A DNA stretch of 64,000 nt from CAWEDP01 sp963807925 (GCA_963807925.1 CAWEDP010000002.1:2046001-2110000), one strand, 5' to 3'. Positions 6,771-15,925 are shown, counted from the stretch's first letter. A program made the numbers and translations. Notes: generated by a model from the letters alone, not told the origin.

Positions 6771-8209
6771 GACAGCCCGGCCAGGCCGCGCACGAGATCG
6801 AGGGCCGGCCGGGCGTCGTAGCTGCGAAACAGCATGAGCTTCTCGGCTTCGAGCGACCCCTCGGCGTGGACCGCGAGGACCTCCTGATACGTCCCGAACT
6901 CGGAGGCCACCAGATCGCGCACGAAGCTCAGCGCCGTGAGCCGCTGCTTCCCGCCGACGCCGGCGCGCCCGGCGTAGAACCGCTCGTAACGCGCCGCGGT
7001 CTCGGGCGCCTCCAGATCCTCGGCGCCAGGTCCGGTGACGAGCGATCCGCCGGCGATGTCCTGCACGTTCCGAACCGCCTCGTGGTACCCGTGCGCGAAG
7101 TGGTACTTGGCCATGTTCACGTACAGCGGATCGGGAACGGCGATGCCCAGCTCACGTGGAATCGAGCGGCTTGCCGCGTGGTGCGTCAACCCGCGCAGCG
7201 TCTCCGCATAGCTGATGAGCCGGACGATCTTCTCGCGCACGTGGCCGGCCTTCGCGATGCCGTTCAGGTCCGCCATCAGCAGCGCCGACCCCACGAGCGC
7301 ATCGACGAGCGGCAGCTTGTACGATACGGCCGTGAAGCGGTGGTGCTCGACGAACGCCAGCGCCAGCGGCCCGGCGAACTCCCACTCCCCCGCCAGAAAC
7401 ACGCGGTCCCACGGCACGAACACGTCGTCGAACACCGTGGTCGTCTCCATCATCTTGTGGCGGGCGGCGATGGGCCGCTCGACGGGCGAGGCGGTCGCGC
7501 CCGCTGAATCGTAGGCGGAGGCCAGCAGCGTGAGGCCGGGCGTGGCGATCGGGACGGCAAAGGCGACCGCGTACTCGCGGTCCGCCTCCGTCATGGCGCG
7601 CGTCGGCAGCACGATGAGCTCGTTGGCGTTCGTGCTGACCGAGGTGTGCGCCTTCGCGCCGCGAACCACGATCCCGTCGGTGCGCCGCTCGACGATGTGG
7701 ACGTAGAGATCAGGGTCCGGCTGCGCGGCGGGACCGAGGGAGCGGTCGCCCTTGACGTCGGTCTGCGCCACCGCGATCGCCAGGTCGTTCGACCGGCACT
7801 GCCGATAGAACCGGTCCACGCGCCCGGCGTACGTGCTGCCGGTCCGGGCGTCGAGCCGCGAGGCGACGCGCATCAGCGCGAACAGCGCGTCGGTGCCGAT
7901 TTCCTTGACGAGGACGACCAGCGTGCCGCCGGCGGCGGTGGCCCGCTCGATGAGGGCGCTCCGCTCGAGCCCGTCGCCGGCGCTCCGCGGCACGTGATAG
8001 TAGCGCGAGTACTCGCCGTCGGCGTCGGCCACGACCGCCAGGTCGCGATGCGCCGGATCGGACTGAAGCGCGTAGTCGATCGCCGCGTGGCGCACGGCGA
8101 CGCCGATGACCGGATGCCGCGTGACGTCGGGGACGCGCTCGCCGCGGTAGTAGACGGTTCGATGGTCTCGAAGGCTCTCGACGTACTGGTCCACCGTTCT
8201 GAGCGGCAT
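6767..8209 (-). CDS. HpaB / 4-hydroxybutyryl-CoA-dehydratase-family flavoprotein lacking the iron-sulfur cysteines
   Basis: 480 aa, starting at ATG 8209 behind GGAG (MPLRTVDQYVESL). Segments such as KGDRSLGPAAQPDPDLYVHI, DGIVVRGAKAHTS and NMAKYHFAHGYHEAVRNVQDIAGG place it in the 4-hydroxyphenylacetate 3-hydroxylase / 4-hydroxybutyryl-CoA dehydratase superfamily, closest by eye to the dehydratase branch. The dehydratase needs three cysteines and one histidine for its [4Fe-4S] cluster. Here the cysteine region reads GGTLVVLVKEIGTDA, and the whole protein has one cysteine (in FYRQCRSND), so that chemistry is unlikely. A flavin monooxygenase or another flavin-dependent lyase is more plausible. 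First gene of a three-gene operon. Confidence 0.85.
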   Translation of the reverse strand: MPLRTVDQYVESLRDHRTVYYRGERVPDVTRHPVIGVAVRHAAIDYALQSDPAHRDLAVVADADGEYSRYYHVPRSAGDGLERSALIERATAAGGTLVVLVKEIGTDALFALMRVASRLDARTGSTYAGRVDRFYRQCRSNDLAIAVAQTDVKGDRSLGPAAQPDPDLYVHIVERRTDGIVVRGAKAHTSVSTNANELIVLPTRAMTEADREYAVAFAVPIATPGLTLLASAYDSAGATASPVERPIAARHKMMETTTVFDDVFVPWDRVFLAGEWEFAGPLALAFVEHHRFTAVSYKLPLVDALVGSALLMADLNGIAKAGHVREKIVRLISYAETLRGLTHHAASRSIPRELGIAVPDPLYVNMAKYHFAHGYHEAVRNVQDIAGGSLVTGPGAEDLEAPETAARYERFYAGRAGVGGKQRLTALSFVRDLVASEFGTYQEVLAVHAEGSLEAEKLMLFRSYDARPALDLVRGLAGLS

Positions 8210-8258
8210 CAGGGCTCCATTCGTACAGAAAACCGCGCCATAATACCCCGCCCCGAAA

Positions 8259-9038
8259 ATGGCCCACGTCAAAGATCTGTTCGACCTCTCCGGCAAGGTT
8301 GCGCTCGTCACCGGCGGATCGCGCGGAATCGGGCTGGAAATCGCGATGGGCCTGGGGGAGGCGGGCGCCGCCGTCGCCGTGACGGCGCGACGCGAGCCCT
8401 GGCTGACGGCGGCTGAAGCGACGCTGGCCGGCGCAGGCGTCGAGCGACTCGCGCTCGCCTGCGACGTGACCGACCCCGATCAGATCGGCGCGGCGACCGC
8501 AGCCGTGCTGCGGCAGTTCGGACGCATCGACATCCTGGTCAACAACGCCGGCACCAGCTGGGGCGAGCCGATCGAGACGATGCCGGTCGAGACATGGCGC
8601 AGCGTCCTCGACACGAATGCGACCGGCTGCTTTCTGATGTCGCGCGAGGTCGGCGCCGAGATGATTCGATCGGGGCGCGGCGGCGCCATCGTGAACATCG
8701 CGTCGATCGCGGCGCTCGTCGGCACTCCGTCCAGCGTCCTCGACGCCGTCGGGTACAGCGCGAGCAAGGGCGCCGTCGTGAGCCTGACGCGCGACCTGGC
8801 GGTCAAGTGGGCGCCGCATGGCATCCGCGTCAACGCGATCGCCCCTGGGTTCTTCGATACCCGGATGACGGCGGGAGTGCTCGCGCGAAGCCAACACGAC
8901 ATCGAGCGCGCGACCCCGATGGGCCGCATCGGACGGCCAGGCGAGCTGAAGGGGCCCGCCCTCTTTCTCGCCGCCGCCGCCTCGTCGTACGTGACCGGTC
9001 AGCTGCTGGTCGTGGACGGCGGCGGGACCGCGTGGTGA
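8259..9038 (+). CDS. SDR-family NAD(P)-dependent oxidoreductase
   Basis: 259 aa, classical short-chain dehydrogenase/reductase. Cofactor motif TGGSRGIG (about 19-26), NNAG (about 95-98), catalytic Ser in NIASIAA and YSASK (about 166-170), then PGFFDTRMT and a C-terminal SSYVTGQLLVVDGG. Resembles 3-oxoacyl-ACP reductase or gluconate/sugar-alcohol dehydrogenases; substrate cannot be read. A CATAAT hexamer at 8239-8244 may be the -10 element and no Shine-Dalgarno is visible, so the transcript may have a very short leader. Divergent from the HpaB-like operon. Its last 40 nt overlap the convergent VOC gene. Confidence 0.92.
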   Translation: MAHVKDLFDLSGKVALVTGGSRGIGLEIAMGLGEAGAAVAVTARREPWLTAAEATLAGAGVERLALACDVTDPDQIGAATAAVLRQFGRIDILVNNAGTSWGEPIETMPVETWRSVLDTNATGCFLMSREVGAEMIRSGRGGAIVNIASIAALVGTPSSVLDAVGYSASKGAVVSLTRDLAVKWAPHGIRVNAIAPGFFDTRMTAGVLARSQHDIERATPMGRIGRPGELKGPALFLAAAASSYVTGQLLVVDGGGTAW

Positions 9039-9760
9039 AACCGGTCACGGCGTCGCATCCGCCCCCGCAGCTCGACCCGACCCTTCGGGCCGTCAATCGT
9101 GGCGACCAGGAGCGGCTTCGGCCCCCTGGCGACCGGCAGTTCCAGGCCGAGCTGACGAAGCATCGCGCCGAGCCGTTCCGGTTCCGGATGCTCGGCTCTC
9201 ATCGCGACCAGCCTCGCGCCCGGCGCCGCCCCGGCCGCCGGGTGGGGTGACGTGCCCCAGTCGATGAAATACGGGATCAGCCGGTGCTCCAGGACCGCCT
9301 CGGGGTTGGTGTAGTGCCAGGCCAGAATCACGCCGTCCGGCCGCCTGCGGCTGCCGGGAATGACGTCGCCGAGCATCACGTGATTCTGGTGCGCCCGCGC
9401 GACGAACGACTCCAGATCCGTCCCCTTCGCGACCCAGCCCACCAGCTGCGGCGCCAGCAGCGTATCGATGCCGAACCGGCGCGCCCTCCCCAGTGAGGCC
9501 TGCGCGGGATCGGGGCCGATAATCTCGAGATAGCTGGACGGTCCCAGCGCGACGAGCGCGTTCCGCGTTCCCTGCCCCGGATGCTCGCCACCGGGAGACG
9601 CCCGCACGCCGAGCAGCCGTTCGACGGCATTGATGCCGGCGTCGAGATCGGGCGTCGCGTAGACGAGATGATCGACCTGAGCGAGGTAGGCGGCGCTCTG
9701 CGCACGGCCGTCGACCATGGACAGCCCCACAATCAGAAGCACTGCCGCTTCAAGCTTCAC
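8999..9760 (-). CDS. VOC-superfamily (glyoxalase-like) protein with signal peptide
   Basis: 253 aa from a GTG at 9760 preceded by GAGGTGG. MKLEAAVLLIVGLSMVDGRA looks like a signal peptide. The body (QVDHLVYATPDLDAGINAVE, YLEIIGPDP, AWHYTNPE, LVAMRAEHPEPERL) matches the glyoxalase-like domain found in single-chain VOC proteins, with two beta-alpha-beta-beta-beta modules. Predicted to bind a divalent metal through His/Glu; substrate unknown. The 3' end overlaps the convergent SDR gene by 40 nt, so the C-terminal residues (RRRDRFHHAV...) may be dispensable. Confidence 0.8.
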   Translation of the reverse strand: MKLEAAVLLIVGLSMVDGRAQSAAYLAQVDHLVYATPDLDAGINAVERLLGVRASPGGEHPGQGTRNALVALGPSSYLEIIGPDPAQASLGRARRFGIDTLLAPQLVGWVAKGTDLESFVARAHQNHVMLGDVIPGSRRRPDGVILAWHYTNPEAVLEHRLIPYFIDWGTSPHPAAGAAPGARLVAMRAEHPEPERLGAMLRQLGLELPVARGPKPLLVATIDGPKGRVELRGRMRRRDRFHHAVPPPSTTSS

Positions 9761-9818
9761 GCTCCACCTCGTCGGTCCGCTGGTAAGATTGGCCTGGACG
9801 TTCGGGGAGACCACGCGC

Positions 9819-10217
9819 ATGAGAACCATCGTGGCGACATTGTTCGGCGTGCTGCTCGCAGGCGTCGCTGTCATCGCGATGACGGCACAAGGCAACCCGC
9901 AGGCGGCCGCGATCAAGAATCCGGCGGCGGCGACGCCCGATTCAATCGCAGCCGGCAAGCAGGTGTACACGCGCTACTGCGCCAGCTGTCATGGCGTGAG
10001 CGCCCGGGGCGGCTCCGGCAGCGACATCAGCCCGCCGGCCCCGGACTTGACCGACGCCGAGTGGAAGCACGGATCCACCGACGGCGAGATCTTCGACGTC
10101 ATCAAGAACGGCGTCCCGCCCGAACTCAACATGGAGCCCTGGGGCGACCGCATCACCGATCCCGATATCTGGAACGTGGTGAACTACCTGCGGTCGCTGG
10201 CCGCGGACCGGAAATAG
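9819..10217 (+). CDS. Class I c-type cytochrome, monoheme
   Basis: 132 aa. A signal peptide (MRTIVATLFGVLLAGVAVIA) precedes a single cytochrome c domain with CASCH at about residue 54, the Arg/Gly-rich loop usual after it, and a probable methionine axial ligand in NMEPWGDRITDPDIWNVVNY. Expected to be a soluble periplasmic electron carrier. It stands alone between two minus-strand genes, with a TAAGAT hexamer about 30 nt upstream as a possible -10. Partner enzyme not evident; the adjacent CTGCH-containing protein is convergent. Confidence 0.9.
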   Translation: MRTIVATLFGVLLAGVAVIAMTAQGNPQAAAIKNPAAATPDSIAAGKQVYTRYCASCHGVSARGGSGSDISPPAPDLTDAEWKHGSTDGEIFDVIKNGVPPELNMEPWGDRITDPDIWNVVNYLRSLAADRK

Positions 10218-10221
10218 GGAC

Positions 10222-12399
10222 TCACTTCGCGAGCGGGTCCGGTCTCACCTGGAACTTCACGAGCTTGCTCGTGTTGCCCTTGCCGCCTTCCGCGTGGAAC
10301 GGGGCCCGCGTCGCGTACGTCGTCCAGATCGCTTTCCCCTTCCAACCCGCGTTCGGGTCGTCGATGCGGCCGTCCATGCCCTTGGCGAAGAACCCCATCG
10401 GATACGGCACGCGGAATGTCATGAACCTGCCGTCCACGAGCGCGAGCAGCCCTTCCGACAGGTTGCCGGTCGCGATCGGGATGTCCTTGCCGACGCCGAG
10501 CATGTCGAAGCGGTCCACGAAATCGTAGTACGCGGAGTCGCTGCTGCCGTTGTCGACGGCGCCTTTGTAGTTCGGCCCCGGCAGCGGATGGAGCGTCCAG
10601 CCCTCGGGACAGTGCTGGCCAGTGGCGGTCGGACCATTGAGGGGACCCTTGCACTTGCGCCGATCGAAGCTCGCGAGATGTCCACTCGAGAGCACCGTCC
10701 AGACGACGTTGTTGCTGTCGACGTCGAGGCCGCGCGGCGCGAATCCCTGGACCGGCGCCTTCGGGTTGTTCCACGGCACCTCGTAGTACTCGGTGAGCGT
10801 CGTCTCAGGCGGATGCGATCCGGGCGCGACGCGGCCGAGCCCGCCGGGGAATCCCTGCACCGTGCCCCAGATCGAGCCATCGTACGCCGGCGAGTCGCCG
10901 TAGAACACGAGATTGAGCCGGCGGTCCTTCGTCGGATCGGCGGGCTGATTCGGTTCGCTGTATTCCGCGTCGCGCTTGCCGTTGCCGTTGGTGTCGAGGA
11001 TGAAGGCGGTCCAGCCCTGTGCGGCCTTTTCGTCGTGGGTCTTGTCCCAGATCTTCGTATCGAACCAGCCTTCGATGCCAGGGGGCCCAAACGAGGACCA
11101 CAGCACGCCGTTCGCGTCCATGTTCACATGGCCCCACGTGTAGCACGTGTCGATGGTCGTGAGCTGCTTCGTCCTCGGGTCGTACATCTCGAGCCCGCGC
11201 TGGCTCTGGTTGATCGGCAACAGCTTGGCTGACGGATGATCCGAACCCTGGCGACACCAGGCCGGAGTCTGCGGCTTTCGCACGCGCGCCGCGGCCCAGA
11301 CGCGTCCCTGGCCGTCCATCGCGAAGCTGTGCACCGTGGTCTTGCTGTTCCAGATCGCCTCGTCGCCCCAGTACGGCGACGCCGCGGCCGGCGGCTGATC
11401 ATGGGAGCTCGGCGTGTCGGGATCGCGAACGATCAGCTTGATCTGGCTCGAGGCGTTCGTCTTCGGATCGACAACGGCCAGGTAGTCGCCGCTCTCTTCC
11501 AGCGCGCCGTACACCGGCCCGTTCGGATTGACCCTCGGGTTGCGCTTGTCGCTCGAGATCTCGTCGTGCAGGTACGTCTTGGGATCCGCCCAGTCCCACA
11601 TCGTGACCACGACGTTGCGCTCGCGGCCCTGCGGGCGCTGCGGCGTCGCGGTCGGGAGCTCGCCCTTCGCAATCCGATCGGTCCAGTCGGCATACATCGC
11701 CAGCGCGCGCGCGCGTCCGACCTGCGTGAACCGCGCGCTCATGCCGCCGCCCGCCTGGCCAGCTTGAATCCGCTGGCTCCACGCCTCCGCCGTCGTCTTG
11801 AACGTGCCGAGGTTCGTCGGAAGCTCGCGCGTCGCCTTGTTCCCCAATTGATGGCAACCGGTGCAGCCATCGGTGTTGACCACCTGCCGGATCCACTCGC
11901 CCTGGCTCTTGATGTTCTCCGAGATGCCGTTGCCCTTTGCCCCAGTGCCGGGAAAGTCACTCTTCGGCGGCACCTGCAGGAGCGCGAACCAGTACTGCGC
12001 CGGGTAATAGTCCGCCGCGGCTTTCGCGTTCGGCGCCGCAGCCGCCTTCAGGTTCAACAACCTGCCCGGCGCCGCCTTGACTTTCGGCGAATCGACCAGG
12101 CCGTAGCCGCGGACCCACACGTCGTAGGTCGCGCGCGGGAGATCCGGCAACAGATACCGGCCTTGATCGTCGGTGACGACACTCTTGATGAGGCGCGTCG
12201 GCAGGTCGCGCGTTTCCGCGATGACCCAGACGCCCGCCTCCGCTCCTCGAGCTCCGGTGACGATGCCGCCGATATCGTCGGGGTCAATCGCGACCGTCCC
12301 CCCCGGGGCCTGGCCGGCGCGTACCGCGACGAGGGATGCAGTGGCGAATGCGGCGATGGCGAATACCGCCACCCGCAGAGAGACGACCCTTCTCCTCAT
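10222..12399 (-). CDS. Exported carboxypeptidase-regulatory-like domain / beta-propeller protein with one heme motif
   Basis: 725 aa, ATG 12399 behind a strong GGAGG. Signal peptide (residues 1-29), then a carboxypeptidase-regulatory-like beta-sandwich (about 40-115; GGIVTGARGAEAGVWV, GRYLLPDLPRATYDVWVRG). CTGCHQLG at about 180 is a single c-heme motif. The remainder (about 280-700) has repeating segments such as HSFAMDGQGRVWAAAR, NMDANGVLWSSFG and LDVDSNNVVWTVLSSG that suggest a beta-propeller of the virginiamycin-B-lyase-like type. Families of this architecture are frequent in Acidobacteria, and their substrate is unknown. Likely a periplasmic redox protein. Confidence 0.8.
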   Translation of the reverse strand: MRRRVVSLRVAVFAIAAFATASLVAVRAGQAPGGTVAIDPDDIGGIVTGARGAEAGVWVIAETRDLPTRLIKSVVTDDQGRYLLPDLPRATYDVWVRGYGLVDSPKVKAAPGRLLNLKAAAAPNAKAAADYYPAQYWFALLQVPPKSDFPGTGAKGNGISENIKSQGEWIRQVVNTDGCTGCHQLGNKATRELPTNLGTFKTTAEAWSQRIQAGQAGGGMSARFTQVGRARALAMYADWTDRIAKGELPTATPQRPQGRERNVVVTMWDWADPKTYLHDEISSDKRNPRVNPNGPVYGALEESGDYLAVVDPKTNASSQIKLIVRDPDTPSSHDQPPAAASPYWGDEAIWNSKTTVHSFAMDGQGRVWAAARVRKPQTPAWCRQGSDHPSAKLLPINQSQRGLEMYDPRTKQLTTIDTCYTWGHVNMDANGVLWSSFGPPGIEGWFDTKIWDKTHDEKAAQGWTAFILDTNGNGKRDAEYSEPNQPADPTKDRRLNLVFYGDSPAYDGSIWGTVQGFPGGLGRVAPGSHPPETTLTEYYEVPWNNPKAPVQGFAPRGLDVDSNNVVWTVLSSGHLASFDRRKCKGPLNGPTATGQHCPEGWTLHPLPGPNYKGAVDNGSSDSAYYDFVDRFDMLGVGKDIPIATGNLSEGLLALVDGRFMTFRVPYPMGFFAKGMDGRIDDPNAGWKGKAIWTTYATRAPFHAEGGKGNTSKLVKFQVRPDPLAK

Positions 12400-12527
12400 G
12401 GGCGACCTCCATCACAGCGGAAACTGGCGCGAGGGGCACGGTAGCGCCGCCACCAGCCGTTGTCAACCGCGCCGCCGTTCTGTTGTCAAAGCCGCGTCGG
12501 CCAGGCCGCCCCTCGCCCGGCCGCCGT

Positions 12528-13901
12528 TCAGCCGGTCCGAACCCATCGCGCCAGCGTGGCGAAATTCGGCGGCTTGCCGTACATCAGCAGGCCGATCCGG
12601 AAGACCTTAGCGGCCACCCAGACAGCGCCGAATACCGCCGCCACGCCGACGGCGAGCGACGCGCCGACCTGCCACAGCGGCGGCGGCGACGACGAGGCCA
12701 TGCGAATGAGCATGACGAAGGCGTTGACCGGAGGCACGAAACTGAGCACGGTGCTCAGCACCGAGTTGGGGTCCTGGGCGATCGGAACCTGCAGGATCAA
12801 GGGCATGATCAGGACGATCATGATCGGTCCCATCAGCGACTGGGCTTCGCTCAGCTCGTTCACCGACGCCCCGATGCCGACCATGAGCGATCCGATCACG
12901 AGATACGTGATCAGGAAGAACGCCGCAAGGTAGAACACCAGCCGCACGTCCACCAGCCCGATCAGCGCGAACGACACGAGGAGCGCGACCCCCATCGCGA
13001 CGTACAGCGACAGCGCGACCAGGCTGACCCCCATCTGGCCGAGGATCTTCCCGGCCATCAGCTCCAGCGGCGACACCGCGGACAGCAGCACTTCCACGAC
13101 GCGGCTCGACTTCTCCTCGATCGTGGACGTCATGAGCGTCTGCCCGCCCATCATCACGCCGAAGAACAGCAGGAAGGTGAAGGCGAACGGCATGATGCGC
13201 GTCAGCGGCCCGAACGCGGGCTGCTCGCCCTGCCGGGTGACGCTCACGGCGCGCACGCGATTGACCTCGGTGAGCCCCTCCACGCGATCGAGGTCCAGGC
13301 CGGCCGCGCCGGCCCGCGCCGACGCAATCGCCCGCTGGAGCGCCTGCTGGATCACGGTGTTCGCCCGGTCATCGAGGTTCGCCCCCACGTACAGCTCGTA
13401 CGCATCGCCCGCGTCGTCTCGCGCGGGCTGGAGCGCATCCGGGTGAATCAGCACGAGCGCGAGATGGCGGCCGCCGGGCGACTCCTGGACCAGCCATTCC
13501 TTCTCCTGAAGCAGGTCGGCGTCAGGCGTCCGATCGACAATCTGCAGATCCGGTAGCTGGCCCAGCGTCCGCTCGATCGCGTCCGGACCGAGCGAGGCCG
13601 CGACGTCTCGCACGGCCTGCGGCGTCTGCGCCAGCACCCGTCGCGCATCCCGCACGCGCCGCTCGGCCATCACGCGGGGGTCAACCACCGTGCGGAGCGC
13701 CTCGGCCACGCGGCGCGTCGGATCGATGATGGCGATCTGGCCCTGCACCTTGAAATTCCGCTGGCTGAAGAGCCGCGGTCCGGCGATCGCCAGGGCCGTA
13801 ATCATGACCGGCATGACGAGCAGCCCCACGATGAAGCCGCGCGTGGCCACGGTGGCCACGAACTCGCGGGCCGCGATGTGACCGATCTTGCGGAGGCTCA
13901 T
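12528..13901 (-). CDS. ABC-2-type exporter permease (NatB/YhaP-like)
   Basis: 457 aa. One N-terminal helix (GFIVGLLVMPVMITALAIAG), a large extracytoplasmic domain (about 45-225), then about five helices starting at MPFAFTFLLFFGVMMGG. The segment TSTIEEKSSRVVEVLLSAVS after the second helix is the signature of NatB-type ABC-2 permeases, which pair with a NatA-type ATPase to export sodium or other small molecules. The start overlaps the stop of the ATPase gene by 4 nt, so the two are coupled. Substrate cannot be deduced. Confidence 0.9.
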   Translation of the reverse strand: MSLRKIGHIAAREFVATVATRGFIVGLLVMPVMITALAIAGPRLFSQRNFKVQGQIAIIDPTRRVAEALRTVVDPRVMAERRVRDARRVLAQTPQAVRDVAASLGPDAIERTLGQLPDLQIVDRTPDADLLQEKEWLVQESPGGRHLALVLIHPDALQPARDDAGDAYELYVGANLDDRANTVIQQALQRAIASARAGAAGLDLDRVEGLTEVNRVRAVSVTRQGEQPAFGPLTRIMPFAFTFLLFFGVMMGGQTLMTSTIEEKSSRVVEVLLSAVSPLELMAGKILGQMGVSLVALSLYVAMGVALLVSFALIGLVDVRLVFYLAAFFLITYLVIGSLMVGIGASVNELSEAQSLMGPIMIVLIMPLILQVPIAQDPNSVLSTVLSFVPPVNAFVMLIRMASSSPPPLWQVGASLAVGVAAVFGAVWVAAKVFRIGLLMYGKPPNFATLARWVRTG

Positions 13902-14890
13902 CGCGCCGCGGCCCTCTCGCCGTCCTCCCGGAGGCCCTCACGGAGCCGGTCTTCGTCCTCGGCGGCACCGGACCCGGTGACAATCTGAACGAAGATATCC
14001 TCGAGGCGCGGCCGGGCCAGTTCGAGCCGCGCCGGAGCGACCGCGGCAGCAATCCGCGGAATCGCGGTCGCCGGGTCGGTGCCGGCGCGCAGCAGGATTT
14101 CGTGCGTGGCGCCGGCCGTCCCCACGTGCTCGACTTCCGGGAGCCCCGCAAGAGGCGACAGATCGGCCCGCGCGTCGAGCGGCTCGAACCGGACCATGCG
14201 CGGATCGTACTGCCGCCGGATGGACGCCACCGGCTGGTCCAGCACCTTGCGACCCCGATGGATCATCACGACGTGGTCGCAGATCTCCTCGGCATGCGGC
14301 ATCACGTGCGTCGAGAACAGCACGGTGGCGCCGCGCCGGTGCTCGGCCAGAACCAGATCGCGCAGCTGCCGCGTGCTCACCGGGTCGAGCCCGCTGAACG
14401 GCTCGTCGAGAATCAGCAGCTCCGGCTCGTGGAGGATCGCCGCGAGGAACTGGACCTTCTGCGACATGCCCTTCGAGAGCTCCTGACACCGCTTGCGCTC
14501 GACGCCGCTCAACCCGACGCGCTCGAGCGCTCGCGGCACGCGGGCGGACAGCTCGCCATCGGGAACGCCCTTCAACCGCCCCATGTAGGTCAGAAACGCG
14601 CCCACGCGCATCCTTCGGTACACGCCGCGCTCCTCCGGCAGATACCCGATGCGATCCTTGGCGTCGAGCGCGGACCGGCGGCCGAGCACGGTCAGTTCCC
14701 CCGTGTCGGGAAACAGGATGGACATCATCATTCTGATGGAGGTGGTCTTGCCGGCCCCGTTGGGGCCGATGAACCCGTAGAGGCCGCCGCGCGCAATTTC
14801 AAGGTTCAGGTCGAGGACCGCCGCCGTCGCGCCGAACGACTTGTTGACGTCTTTGAGGCGCACCGCCGGGGCGAGGTGATCGGCTGACAC
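13898..14890 (-). CDS. ABC transporter ATP-binding protein (NatA-like)
   Basis: 330 aa from GTG 14890; the longer frame to 14974 adds an Arg-rich stretch that does not look like protein. Walker A GPNGAGKTT, signature LSKGMSQKVQFLAAI, Walker B LLILDEPFSGLDP and the H-loop STHVM are intact. After the nucleotide-binding domain (about 10-225) is the DUF4162-type C-terminal extension typical of NatA-like ATPases. It drives the downstream coupled permease. Divergent from the hydroxyacid dehydrogenase at 14999. Confidence 0.92.
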   Translation of the reverse strand: MSADHLAPAVRLKDVNKSFGATAAVLDLNLEIARGGLYGFIGPNGAGKTTSIRMMMSILFPDTGELTVLGRRSALDAKDRIGYLPEERGVYRRMRVGAFLTYMGRLKGVPDGELSARVPRALERVGLSGVERKRCQELSKGMSQKVQFLAAILHEPELLILDEPFSGLDPVSTRQLRDLVLAEHRRGATVLFSTHVMPHAEEICDHVVMIHRGRKVLDQPVASIRRQYDPRMVRFEPLDARADLSPLAGLPEVEHVGTAGATHEILLRAGTDPATAIPRIAAAVAPARLELARPRLEDIFVQIVTGSGAAEDEDRLREGLREDGERAAAR

Positions 14891-14998
14891 AGGCTCGTTT
14901 CTGCCGGGGCGCACCGCCGGCCGCCGGCCGATTATCCGCGAAGGGGCCCGGTTCGTATACACTTTTCCGCGCACCTCTCCACGCCGGACGTTCGAACT

Positions 14999-15907
14999 AT
15001 GACCTCACAGACATCGTTGCCACGCGTTGGATGGATCGGCACGGGCGTCATGGGCGGCCCGATGTGCGGCCACCTCCTCGCACGCGGTCACCAGGTGGCG
15101 GTCAACACGCGGTCCAAGCAGAAGGCGCAGGACCTGATCGACCGCGGCGCCACGTGGGCCGACACGCCGAAAGCGGTCGGCGAGCGCTCCGACATCGTGT
15201 TCACCATCGTCGGGTTTCCCGCCGACGTGCGCGAGGTGTACTTCGGCGCCGACGGGCTGCTGTCGGGCGCCAGGCCGGGCCAGATCTTCGTCGACATGAC
15301 GACGACCGAGCCGACCCTCGCGAAGGACATCTGCGGGGCGGCGCGCGCCAAAGGCGGCGACGCGGTCGATGCTCCGGTGTCTGGCGGCGACGTCGGCGCG
15401 CGAAACGCCACGCTCACGATCATGATCGGCGGCGACAAGGCCACCGTCGACCGGCTGATGCCGCTGTTCGAGGCGATGGGCAAGCGGATCCTGTACGAGG
15501 GCGGACCCGGCGCCGGCCAGCACACGAAGATGTGCAACCAGATTCAGATCGCCGGTGCCATGGTGGGCATGTGCGAAGCGCTCCTGTACGCGCACAAGGC
15601 CGGCCTCGACGTCGCCACCATGGTCGAGACCATCCGCGGCGGCGCCGCGGCGTACTGGGGACTCGAGCACCTGGCCCCGCGCATTCTCCGGCGCGATTTC
15701 GCACCGGGGTTCGTCGTCGAGCATTTCATCAAGGACATGGCGATTGCGCTGGCGGAAGCCGATCGCCTGAACCTCGCGCTCCCGGGCCTGGCGCTCGCGC
15801 ACCAGCTGTACACGATGGTGCGCGCCCAGGGCCACGGCCGCCGCGGCACCCAGGCGCTCGTGCTCGCCCTGGAGGAAATGTCGAAGACCGGCGAGGTTGG
15901 CCGGTAG
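14999..15907 (+). CDS. NAD(P)-dependent beta-hydroxyacid dehydrogenase (3-hydroxyisobutyrate dehydrogenase family)
   Basis: 302 aa. N-terminal Rossmann motif VGWIGTGVMGGPMCGHLL (about 10-27), substrate-binding DAPVSGGDVGARNATL (about 120-135), catalytic Lys in GQHTKMCNQ (about 176) and a C-terminal KDMAIALAEA helix (about 246-255). These are the four signatures of the 3-hydroxyisobutyrate / tartronate-semialdehyde / GLYR1 family. It oxidises or reduces a beta-hydroxyacid in the cytoplasm. A methylmalonate-semialdehyde-type dehydrogenase lies at 32579, which would fit valine degradation, but the two are 17 kb apart. A TATACA hexamer at 14956 is a likely -10. Confidence 0.92.
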   Translation: MTSQTSLPRVGWIGTGVMGGPMCGHLLARGHQVAVNTRSKQKAQDLIDRGATWADTPKAVGERSDIVFTIVGFPADVREVYFGADGLLSGARPGQIFVDMTTTEPTLAKDICGAARAKGGDAVDAPVSGGDVGARNATLTIMIGGDKATVDRLMPLFEAMGKRILYEGGPGAGQHTKMCNQIQIAGAMVGMCEALLYAHKAGLDVATMVETIRGGAAAYWGLEHLAPRILRRDFAPGFVVEHFIKDMAIALAEADRLNLALPGLALAHQLYTMVRAQGHGRRGTQALVLALEEMSKTGEVGR

Positions 15908-15925
15908 CCTGCCTGGAACCCGCCG

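Noticed and set aside
13898..14974. Longer ATPase start at 14974
   Set aside because: The added 28 residues are Arg/Pro-rich and unlike the family, and they would cover the divergent promoter of the hydroxyacid dehydrogenase gene.
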